From Planctomycetia bacterium (GTDB lineage: Bacteria > Planctomycetota > Phycisphaerae > Phycisphaerales > SM1A02): a stretch of DNA of 34,125 nucleotides. Position numbers and translations under genes: made by a program. Location: assembly GCA_005792145.1 (NCBI GenBank), contig SXSS01000103.1, positions 1 to 34,125 on the forward strand. The letters run 5' to 3'. Positions 23,774 to 31,571 of this stretch are shown here, piece by piece; within the stretch, counting starts at the first letter, position 1, and each line of letters begins with the position of its first letter. The notes under the pieces were generated by a model. It was not told the DNA's origin and searched no databases. It saw nothing but the letters and a program-made list of their open reading frames with translations.

Positions 23774-25250
23774 GAAGAACCTCGTTGCCAAATCTGCGAA
23801 AGAGATTTGCGGCTGCCACTCTGCGATAGGACGCGCTACCACGAACATCAGAAATCGGCTTGATAGAACCCGCGATCAACAGGGCAACTGATTCGATTCG
23901 GGCTTGATTCAATTCGCCGCAGAGCGCAAGCTCGACTTCTGGCATACGAACTGGTGTCGCAGCAACACCTCCGTATGCGATTCGTGCGCTGACAACATTT
24001 GGCGCAGCTTTTCCTTTGCCGCCTGCTCCTCTGCGTCCTTTCAAAGTGAGCGAAAATGCGCCGCTGACTGCGCTGATATCAAGATCTTTCCGCTGCGTGA
24101 CTTTGCACAGACTCATCACATCATTTGCCCCCGTGCGATCGAAGCTGATGTGGGTGATGATTTCCCCAGGCTCGAGCGAAAGCTTTTTATAGCCGACATA
24201 CAAATCGGTCATCGGGATTTTTCTCTTGCGAACCACGCCCTTCGCACCTTGCCTGCTTGCAACATGAACTTCTCCCCCAGCAATCAGAAGAAATGGCAGC
24301 GTGTCGCCAATGGGAGATGCGTTGGCGATGTTGCCCACAAGCGTCGCCACATTCTTGATCTGCGGGGATGCGAAAAGATTCAGGAATCGCGCAAACTCTG
24401 GCGCGACATCTTCGCTGACTCGCCGCACTTCGGCAAGGGTGACGCGCGATCCAAATGTGACGCCACTACGCGTCAACTTTGTTTCATACAGTTCGGGGAT
24501 CAAGTGAAGACTTATGAGTGAAGTCGGCAGAGGCTTACCCTTGTTCACATGCACACCGATATCAGTCGCGGCACCAAGCACCCGCGTCCCAGGATTGATC
24601 GAGGTAAATGTCACCGCCTCTCGCAAGGAAACAGGGGCGAAAAGTTTCGTGCCTTCATACTCGACCAACATTGACAACTTCGTCGAAGCAACAGAATCTT
24701 TGATTGATTGTGGATCGGAGTATCGACGGGCGACCGAATGCGTTTCGGTTGCCCGCACAGTGAGCGCCGCTTCAATAATCGGTGCATATCCAGTGCATCG
24801 GCAGAGATTTCCCGTGAGATAATTGGATGCTGTGCGTGCATCTGCTTGATCGTGGCGCTCCAACATTGCGCTCATCGCCATCACGAATCCTGGAGTGCAA
24901 TAACCGCACTGAGAAGCGTGGCATCTACGCATCGCTTCCTGTGCCGGTGACAAATGATCGCCGCACTGCATCCCTTCCACTGTGACGATGTGCGTTCCAT
25001 CCATTTGTGCGACGGTGGCGATACAGGAATTCATCGCCTCGAAACTCAATTGGGAGATTGGCTGCGCGCTTGGTTGACACGAAGATCGAAGCACGGTGCA
25101 TGCGCCGCAGTCGCCTTCGGCACAAACGATTTTTGTCCCACTCAGTCCAGCCTCTTTACGCAACCATTCCGCAAGCATCATCAATGCTTCCCGACCACGA
25201 ATCTCTCGGCGCACGCCATTCAGATGGATTAGTGCGAAGTCACGCATCAT
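23766..25250 (-). CDS. xdhA: xanthine dehydrogenase small subunit (2Fe-2S plus FAD)
   Basis: Electron-transfer subunit, 494 aa. The N-terminal plant-ferredoxin-type 2Fe-2S cluster has CAEGDCGAC with Cys43, Cys48, Cys51 and a fourth Cys at about 76 (NSCIA). The second 2Fe-2S helical domain has QCGYCTPGF and CRCTGY (Cys115, Cys118, Cys150, Cys152). The FAD domain follows from about residue 200 (RVLGAATDIGVHV, NVATLVGNIANASPIGDTLPFLLI) and ends with the CO-dehydrogenase-flavoprotein C-terminal domain. Tandem ATGs at 25250 and 25247; I used the first. It starts 37 nt after the giant fusion gene's stop, so both are probably on one message. Confidence 0.95.
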   Translation of the reverse strand: MMRDFALIHLNGVRREIRGREALMMLAEWLRKEAGLSGTKIVCAEGDCGACTVLRSSCQPSAQPISQLSFEAMNSCIATVAQMDGTHIVTVEGMQCGDHLSPAQEAMRRCHASQCGYCTPGFVMAMSAMLERHDQADARTASNYLTGNLCRCTGYAPIIEAALTVRATETHSVARRYSDPQSIKDSVASTKLSMLVEYEGTKLFAPVSLREAVTFTSINPGTRVLGAATDIGVHVNKGKPLPTSLISLHLIPELYETKLTRSGVTFGSRVTLAEVRRVSEDVAPEFARFLNLFASPQIKNVATLVGNIANASPIGDTLPFLLIAGGEVHVASRQGAKGVVRKRKIPMTDLYVGYKKLSLEPGEIITHISFDRTGANDVMSLCKVTQRKDLDISAVSGAFSLTLKGRRGAGGKGKAAPNVVSARIAYGGVAATPVRMPEVELALCGELNQARIESVALLIAGSIKPISDVRGSASYRRVAAANLFRRFGNEVLHG

Positions 25251-25287
25251 GGCGATCGTAGCACCACGCCGTTGCAACGCACCAAAA

Positions 25288-28200
25288 TCATCCCGCGGAA
25301 AAAACTCGAACACGATTCATCCCACCATCTGGGAAAACTGTCACTCGAACTTGATCGCATGGCTCAGCGCTCTCGACGGCAAATGCGACAGCGCTTCCTG
25401 CGAACGCCTTGACATTCGTTCGTGCCACAAGTGCGATCCACTTGCCAGCGCACAATCCATCGACCGAAATCTCCTGCGGATTATTATTCACAAATCGTTT
25501 GAAATCCACGACAATTCGCTTGATCTTCGCTTTGCGACCAAGTGCGATCACCACATTTTCGCTGTGTCCCGCCACACGGCTTCGCGCAGATTCCAGACCG
25601 TCGACCATGTTCAGCGGCGGATAGGGCGAGATGACTTGTGTCGCAGGCGAATAGTGTTCGTTGGAAGCAGAGATCACTCGGCCACCGAACGCTGCGCTTG
25701 CAATATCCACTTCGCTGCCTTTATGCCTTTCAAAGTTGGCGGAGATCTCTGCCTCAGTCGCGACATACTTTGGTGTCATCGGCTTGCGAGTCTGCGAGTC
25801 AAATTCTGGGTGCTGTCGAATAGCCGGCGAAAAAAGATTTGCTTTTTCTTGAGCTGGTAATTCGACTCCATAAAGCGCCAACCGTGTCAGCCCTCCGTCT
25901 GGATACATACGCACTCGAATGCGGCGAAACTTTCCGTCGCCAGAAACGGAATGAGCGGCATGCAAAGAGTGACCATACAACTGCATCCGTGGCACGATTG
26001 TCTGCCAGCGACCCTGAATCGAATTCCATCCTTCGACCTCGAATCCTTCGGCATGATTTCCAAGATGGAATTGAGTCGAAATCACAACGCAATCTATCGC
26101 CGCTTCAGAAACCATCTCGAAGATCATCCAATCGCAACTTGCCGAATTGTGACGAACGGTTTCCCAGCTATCCATAATCTTGCCTTGTCTGCCAAAGAGT
26201 GCTGGATCGAAAACAGGAAGATTCTGCGAAAGCAAGTTTTCTGCTCGTGCGAAACGCTGATTTGAAGCAGACTCCACCCGCGCGCCAACAACAAGATTGA
26301 AATCGGCGAGAGGATCTCGCGGACCACGATCAAAGATTTCTTCAGGGAGATCCTCTTCAAATGCAGAGAAAACAAGTTCCCGATATCCCACATTCACCCT
26401 TTGTACTTGCTCAGCGCCTTCGAGCGCCCTCGCGCTTGATCTAGAAAGTTCAGTTTGAAAGCGCGAGCAATCAACGCCACGAATTGCCAGATGCCGCAAG
26501 ATAATCTGCGCAGCTTGCGAGATGAAGCGCATCCCCGCTTCTTCGCCATTGCAAAGAACGACAAATCCTTTGCCAGCATCGGGACCAGTGTGGCATTGAA
26601 TAAAAATCGAGCGGAAGCCATCATTTGATCCTTGATGGATCGACAATCGATTGGGCCCTGCTTCCGCGACAAAGATGCCAAGGCCCATCATGCATCCCAT
26701 AAAATCGCGAGCACCCTTATCGAACCCATGCAACATTCGCATCGCAGTCTCGTGCGAAATCGGCCCGCATCCACCAAGATCCTGTGCAGCGTGCGTAAGC
26801 GCGGAAAGAAATCGCAGGACATCGGCGGCGGTTGCCACCGCTCCAGCAGCAAGCGCTGGGAAAATCTTGCGTGTTCCTTCGACAGCCGAACCAGAATCCA
26901 GAAAACCACTCGCACACTCTCTGTCTGCGAGCGCAGATTCCTCGAACGAACATGAATTCATTCCAAGCTTGCGCAGAAACACAGCCATCAATGTATTGAT
27001 TGGTGCCCTTTCGATGCTCTGGATCAAATGCTGAAGCACCATAAATCCTCCGCCTGAATATTGAAACTTCGTCCCAGGCGCATTGATCGCCCTGATCGGC
27101 TTATATCCATATCGCGCGTTGCCTTCGAGCAATTCCTCAATCGGCGGCATCGCTTCATTCGCGGGGATGCCGTTGACATAGTGCGTGTTCATCGCTTGAT
27201 GCGAAATCAGATGAGCGATCGTCACTTGATCAGCCCACTCTGGATGATTCGCATCGTGTGATCGAATCCGAAAAGTCGAAGCGCTCTTGGCGAAAAGCGT
27301 ATTGACCTGCGTATGGAGCGGCGTTTGGGCTGCACGAAAATATTCCATCGCGAAGCAAGCCGCAATACTCTTGCTGAGTGATGCGATCTCGAAAAGAGTT
27401 TGGCCAGTCACAGGATGCAACGCATCTCGATTGCCGAATTGCAATTCTTGAATGTGCTTGCCATCTTCAGTCATACTGATCGAAGCACCGTGCACACCGT
27501 GTTTCGCAAGCGCCTCGGCAAGTTCCTGCTGAACAGTATCAATCGGCTGAGACTCCAACCGATTTTTGGTGATCTGCCAAAGTGCTTTGCGTGCGTTTTC
27601 GATTTCTTCGCTCTGAGTATGATTCAATCGCTCTTTCAGCGCGCCAAGAAGTTCCACTTCCGATCGCCCCTTTGCCGCGATCAAGAACTTGAAACCAAAT
27701 CGCTCTCGATAAGTCCGACCAAGGGAGAGAAGTTCTTCCCCCTGACCAACCTTGCCCGCAGATTTCTGAAACACGTCTGATTGCTCCTGTGCAGCAGTCG
27801 CATCGAGCGAACGCGCAGATTCCCCAATATCACCATGAAAACCTGCCGCTTCGTTGATCTCATCAAGCGTAAAACTTCCAACCAACTCTTGCGCCACGCG
27901 CAGATTGACCACAGAGTCGCGCGACATCTGCGCCGCGAATCTCTGGCTTGCACATACAGAAAAGAATGCGTGCAATCGAGCAACTCGCATTGGAATTTGA
28001 TACTTCCTCGGCTCGATCGATTGCGCAACAGCCCAAGGATCATCGTGGCGGCGAATGGTCTCGAGCGTAAATGGCAACATCAACTCGGTTGCAAATTCAA
28101 CTGGTGTATCGCTTGCCATCAACTGCAGCATGATGTTCATTGCGACGGGATACCACTTGCGGGTGCGATCATCCCACTTCACTTGCACGATCTTGCTGCC

Positions 28201-30096
28201 ACTCGAAAGATTCTTACGAATGAAATGTAATTCTTCGTGTGCGATGCGCACGAAATCTTCATAGTTGAATCGCCCATAATGCAGTTCGTGCCAGACTTCC
28301 CAGCGTGATCTCTCCGCCGTCGCCAAATCATCCATCACCCGCACTGGCACGCCATCAATGGTCGCGGGAAGTGCGACGCATCCATTTCCGCAGAGCCAGT
28401 CAGTCAGATATTGCAGCGACTGAAAAATGTTGTAACGAATCTCATCAGGGTGGTTGTTGGCGACCGTTGCAGATTCCCGTCCATCCGCAACCAGAATCGA
28501 CCGCGCATACAAAGGATCGTCTCGATCAAGCCCACGCACATCTTGCCCTTGGATGAAATCCAAGACTTCGCGTTGATGATCAGGTGCCAACAAAGCACAC
28601 ACCAAATCATCGAGCGGTGCGGATTCGCCATTTTTCGTGCGCTTCCATCCTTCAACAAGCGCAAGTCCAAGCCTGACAAAATCTGGATGAGCGACCCAAA
28701 ATCCATCAAGATTCCGCTTCATCTGCGTGATCACATCTTTGATGAATCCTTTGATCGCAACTTGGAACGAAGCACTCCGCATATCACCATCTGATGGAAG
28801 CACTCCATACATTCCCCCCACCTTGATGCCTCCGCGCGAACCAACAACCTCCGCAAGCAAGTCATGCGACGCCTTGATGTTGTTGATGACTATGTTCGGA
28901 TCAGCCTTGACTGGAATTCGATAGTTGCCATCATTCTTCATCAAGCGCGCGGTTGATGCGAGAAAATCGTGCCAGCCAAGCGATGCGCCTGCAAAGTATG
29001 GATGCAACTCATCCATAATCTCATTCATACGGAAGACTGCGCGCGGATTTTCTAGAACGATCATCACTCGAATCGTGCCAATCCTGTACCGCGGGTGCCG
29101 AGCGCAAATCATTCGCTCTGCGTTTTCCATCATGATGCGGATGTACGCCGCCTCTTCTTGTGTCTCCAACTTTGGAACATAAAACACAAGCGCCTGAGGA
29201 TTATTCCAATTCGCAAAGAGATGAAGCGCAAAGTCATACAAATGCAAAGGCAACGGGTTGTCGCCCAGGAAAAGAAATGGACAAGGCATCGCAAGACCCG
29301 GAAATCGCTTGATTGGCAGCGAAAGTTGCGATGACGCCAATCGATATTCCTTTCCAGTGCGCCCATCCACATATGTGATGGTCCCCTGCAAGCAGCCAGT
29401 CAGATTTTCCCCCGCCAAGATCAGGTCGCTGCGCAAAGGTGTCTTGGAATCTTCATCGTCTGCTCCCCACTTTGCGCTTGCGCTGAAGTCCTTCAGCAAC
29501 TCCGCAACAATCGCTGGCTCGCCATCAAGCTTGCGATGAAATGCATTCATTGCATTGATCGAAAGCTTCGCGTCATCCGGTGGACCAAAGAGGGTGACAT
29601 GCTCTCCACGCAAAAACTCAGGAACCAAAGCAATGGGCTGACCGCCGCCCGAGCGACAAAAGAATTCGCTCAGCGGACCAATGACCACTCTCCCCTGAGC
29701 GTCTTCTTGACCAATGACTGTGCGATAGTCGGGATCGCTATAAGCAACCTTCAGCGAAGAGTTCAGCTCGAAGCACGCTTGCGTTCGCTCGTCGATGAAT
29801 GCTCGGTCGACGACTCGTTGTTGCAACACTTGCCGCAAGTGCGTTTTCACAGATTCATAAAGTTCGCAAAGAAACTGCAGAGATTCTGGGTTTTCCAATC
29901 CCCCGCTCGCGCCAATCTGCCACATATTCGCCACGCCATCAACTGGCTTGCGCTGATCGGCAAGATGCATCAACAATTCATGTGAAATAAAATCTCGGTA
30001 TGTTGGAATCTCCGCGCCATCCATAACTCCACGTCCGATCATCGAAGCACGATACCCATGCCGCACAACTTGTCGCAGCGTTGACCCGCACGACAT
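25288..30096 (-). CDS. giant multidomain ureide-catabolism protein: malate-synthase-like / OHCU decarboxylase / beta-lactamase-fold / allantoicase
   Basis: A single uninterrupted 1602-codon frame. Residues 1-682 align with malate synthase A (GADDEDSKTP, YVPKLETQEEA, ENPRAVFRMNEI, GGMYGVLPS, GFWVAHPDF, CGNGCVAL, MDDLATAE). Residues about 700-855 are OHCU decarboxylase (FHGDIG, AQEQ, YRERFGFKFLIAAKGR). Residues about 858-1205 are a serine beta-lactamase/DD-peptidase fold with SLSK (Ser906, Lys909), YSG (Tyr1013) and HQG (1154-1156). Residues 1236-1602 are the two allantoicase repeats (MDSWETVRH...MYPDGGLTRLALYG; MVDGLESARS...VFPDGGMNRVRVFS). Expected steps: OHCU to allantoin, possibly allantoin to allantoate, allantoate to ureidoglycolate plus urea, and glyoxylate plus acetyl-CoA to malate. 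The ATG at 30096 is only 19 nt from the divergent gene; Met19 (30042) or Met25 (30024) may be the true start. xdhA follows after 37 nt. Confidence 0.92.
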   Translation of the reverse strand: MSCGSTLRQVVRHGYRASMIGRGVMDGAEIPTYRDFISHELLMHLADQRKPVDGVANMWQIGASGGLENPESLQFLCELYESVKTHLRQVLQQRVVDRAFIDERTQACFELNSSLKVAYSDPDYRTVIGQEDAQGRVVIGPLSEFFCRSGGGQPIALVPEFLRGEHVTLFGPPDDAKLSINAMNAFHRKLDGEPAIVAELLKDFSASAKWGADDEDSKTPLRSDLILAGENLTGCLQGTITYVDGRTGKEYRLASSQLSLPIKRFPGLAMPCPFLFLGDNPLPLHLYDFALHLFANWNNPQALVFYVPKLETQEEAAYIRIMMENAERMICARHPRYRIGTIRVMIVLENPRAVFRMNEIMDELHPYFAGASLGWHDFLASTARLMKNDGNYRIPVKADPNIVINNIKASHDLLAEVVGSRGGIKVGGMYGVLPSDGDMRSASFQVAIKGFIKDVITQMKRNLDGFWVAHPDFVRLGLALVEGWKRTKNGESAPLDDLVCALLAPDHQREVLDFIQGQDVRGLDRDDPLYARSILVADGRESATVANNHPDEIRYNIFQSLQYLTDWLCGNGCVALPATIDGVPVRVMDDLATAERSRWEVWHELHYGRFNYEDFVRIAHEELHFIRKNLSSGSKIVQVKWDDRTRKWYPVAMNIMLQLMASDTPVEFATELMLPFTLETIRRHDDPWAVAQSIEPRKYQIPMRVARLHAFFSVCASQRFAAQMSRDSVVNLRVAQELVGSFTLDEINEAAGFHGDIGESARSLDATAAQEQSDVFQKSAGKVGQGEELLSLGRTYRERFGFKFLIAAKGRSEVELLGALKERLNHTQSEEIENARKALWQITKNRLESQPIDTVQQELAEALAKHGVHGASISMTEDGKHIQELQFGNRDALHPVTGQTLFEIASLSKSIAACFAMEYFRAAQTPLHTQVNTLFAKSASTFRIRSHDANHPEWADQVTIAHLISHQAMNTHYVNGIPANEAMPPIEELLEGNARYGYKPIRAINAPGTKFQYSGGGFMVLQHLIQSIERAPINTLMAVFLRKLGMNSCSFEESALADRECASGFLDSGSAVEGTRKIFPALAAGAVATAADVLRFLSALTHAAQDLGGCGPISHETAMRMLHGFDKGARDFMGCMMGLGIFVAEAGPNRLSIHQGSNDGFRSIFIQCHTGPDAGKGFVVLCNGEEAGMRFISQAAQIILRHLAIRGVDCSRFQTELSRSSARALEGAEQVQRVNVGYRELVFSAFEEDLPEEIFDRGPRDPLADFNLVVGARVESASNQRFARAENLLSQNLPVFDPALFGRQGKIMDSWETVRHNSASCDWMIFEMVSEAAIDCVVISTQFHLGNHAEGFEVEGWNSIQGRWQTIVPRMQLYGHSLHAAHSVSGDGKFRRIRVRMYPDGGLTRLALYGVELPAQEKANLFSPAIRQHPEFDSQTRKPMTPKYVATEAEISANFERHKGSEVDIASAAFGGRVISASNEHYSPATQVISPYPPLNMVDGLESARSRVAGHSENVVIALGRKAKIKRIVVDFKRFVNNNPQEISVDGLCAGKWIALVARTNVKAFAGSAVAFAVESAEPCDQVRVTVFPDGGMNRVRVFSAG

Positions 30097-30109
30097 TCTG
30101 ATTTATTCT
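30081..30109 (+). promoter_or_regulatory. sigma-70-like promoter for HIU hydrolase/uricase
   Basis: TTGACC (30081-30086), a 17-nt spacer, and TATTCT (30104-30109). Transcription would be expected to begin about 7 nt beyond the -10, at 30116, which is the G of the GTG start codon. That predicts a leaderless transcript. The -35 lies within the first codons of the giant ORF if that starts at 30096. Confidence 0.5.
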
Positions 30110-30115
30110 GACTGT

Positions 30116-30466
30116 GTGACACCTCTCGCCATACTTGGACTTTCGACTCATGTCCTCAATACAGCAACTGGCGATCCTGCTGCGGATATGAAAGTGCGAT
30201 TCCAATCACTTGAAGGTGGCGCATGGTTCGATCGACACGAAACGCACACCGATGCTGACGGACGAGCGCAAGGATTTTCCAAGGGACCACTTGCCGCAGG
30301 AAATTTTCGACTCATCTTCGATGCGGGACCGTGGTTTACTCGGCGCGGCCAAGATTGTTTTTTCCCCCAAGTCACCATCGAGTTTCAAGTGACTGATCCC
30401 AAACGACACCATCATGTGCCTCTGCTGCTCAGCCCATTTGGATATTCAACCTATCGAGGCAGTTGA
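30116..30466 (+). CDS. 5-hydroxyisourate hydrolase (transthyretin-like)
   Basis: Hydrolyses 5-hydroxyisourate, the uricase product, to OHCU, which the giant fusion's decarboxylase domain should use next. The 116-aa protein matches the family: LSTHVLNTATGDPA at the N-terminus (catalytic His12), TDADGRAQG (Arg), and the C-terminal HHHVPLLLSPFGYSTYRGS with the diagnostic YRGS end. The start codon is GTG 30116; it gives the standard N-terminus and no upstream ATG is in frame. No signal peptide, so cytoplasmic. The uricase ATG follows 2 nt after the stop, so the two enzymes of consecutive steps are co-translated. Confidence 0.95.
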   Translation: MTPLAILGLSTHVLNTATGDPAADMKVRFQSLEGGAWFDRHETHTDADGRAQGFSKGPLAAGNFRLIFDAGPWFTRRGQDCFFPQVTIEFQVTDPKRHHHVPLLLSPFGYSTYRGS

Positions 30467-30468
30467 AC

Positions 30469-31404
30469 ATGGCGATCATCCTTGGCGAAAATCGATATGG
30501 AAAAGCGGAAGTCAGAGTCTTTCGCGTCACGCGCAGTGGTGATACGCACGAAGTCCTCGACCTGAATGTGACTGTTTTATTGAGCGGCGATTTCACGGCA
30601 ACACACTTGACCGGCGATAACACGCAAGTGTTGACAACCGATGCAATGAAAAACACAGTCTTTGTTTTTTCCCACGAGTATGGCGCAATGGAACCCGAAG
30701 CATTTGGATTGTTGCTTGCAAGACATTTCGTCTCCACGCAATCGCATGTATCCAAAGCTGAAGTCCGTATCGAAAAATTTGATTGGGACCGGATTATTTC
30801 CAAAGGCAAGCCGCATCCGAGCGCGTTTCGCAAAAGTGGATCGATGACAAGAACGGCGACTGCGCTCGTCTGCCGAGATGGTGCGAAGACGCAAGATTTT
30901 ATTGTCGGTGGACTGAATGACTTGGTGATCTTGAAGACAAGCAAGAGCGAATTTCGCGGATTTCTGCGCGACAAATTTACAACACTTGCCGAAACCACCG
31001 ACCGAATCATGGCAACGGAAGTCTGCGCTCGTTGGAGGATTTCTGCTTCAGAATCATTGAGGCTTGACCACATCGACTGGGCAAAGAACTTTCTCAACAC
31101 GGTCGACACCATGCTGGGCGCATTCGCCGAACATCACAGCCATTCATTGCAGGAAACTCTTTTCTTGATGGGCGAGCGCGTTCTATCCAATCACCCTGAA
31201 ATTGCCGCCATTCGGCTCTCACTTCCAAACAAGCATCACTTTGCAGTTGACCTTTCGGCTTTCGAGCGCGAGAACCACAACGAAGTTTTCATCGCCGCAG
31301 ACAGGCCATATGGATTGATCGAGGCGGTAATCGAGCGCGATGATCCCAAGACATCATCGGCATCATCGGGGTCTGCTGTGGCGCACACTTGGCCAGCGTG
31401 GTAA
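30469..31404 (+). CDS. urate oxidase (uricase)
   Basis: Cofactor-free oxidation of urate to 5-hydroxyisourate. The 311-aa product matches the family over two T-fold repeats: RYGKAEVRVFRV (catalytic Lys), GDNTQVLTTDAMKNTVF (catalytic Thr of the TTD element and KNT), RTATALVC in the centre, and PNKHHFAVDLS with ENHNEVFIAADRPYGLIEA near the end (catalytic His). The ATG at 30469 was chosen; a TTG two codons earlier overlaps the HIU hydrolase stop. GAGG lies about 11 nt upstream. The last ~20 residues are Ser/Ala-rich and not conserved. Completes the urate-to-OHCU branch beside XDH and the fusion protein. Confidence 0.96.
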   Translation: MAIILGENRYGKAEVRVFRVTRSGDTHEVLDLNVTVLLSGDFTATHLTGDNTQVLTTDAMKNTVFVFSHEYGAMEPEAFGLLLARHFVSTQSHVSKAEVRIEKFDWDRIISKGKPHPSAFRKSGSMTRTATALVCRDGAKTQDFIVGGLNDLVILKTSKSEFRGFLRDKFTTLAETTDRIMATEVCARWRISASESLRLDHIDWAKNFLNTVDTMLGAFAEHHSHSLQETLFLMGERVLSNHPEIAAIRLSLPNKHHFAVDLSAFERENHNEVFIAADRPYGLIEAVIERDDPKTSSASSGSAVAHTWPAW

Positions 31405-31504
31405 ATCGCTCGAAATTTACGACAAAGGCGTTGCAAACGAACCCACATTGGCCACTGCCATATTCCTGACCACCCTGATCATCCAACGCCCATAAAACAA
31501 TCCC

Positions 31505-31533
31505 AAAGAAAAACCCCCGCACTTGCGGGGGTT
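31505..31533 (-). terminator. Rho-independent terminator of the TPR/alpha-CTD gene
   Basis: On the minus strand, a perfect 10-bp inverted repeat (31512-31521 with 31524-31533, C5/G5 core) is followed by TTTTTCTTT (complement of 31505-31513). It lies about 39 nt beyond the stop of the gene at 31572. The plus-strand side lacks a T tract, so it serves only the minus-strand gene and not uricase. Confidence 0.88.
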
Positions 31534-31571
31534 GAATGAATCACTGGTTGAGAAACAAAGTCGAAGAGCGC

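Noticed and set aside
25096-25860. 254-aa plus-strand frame across the xdhA start and the allantoicase domain
   Set aside because: Antisense to two strongly supported coding ends; skewed composition.
26482-27525. Antibiotic-resistance beta-lactamase or penicillin-binding domain
   Set aside because: No signal peptide, cytoplasmic multi-enzyme context and position between ureide enzymes make a cell-wall or resistance role unlikely.
31505-31533. Bidirectional terminator also serving uricase
   Set aside because: The plus-strand 3' side of the hairpin reads GTTGAATGAA without a T tract, so only the minus-strand orientation qualifies.
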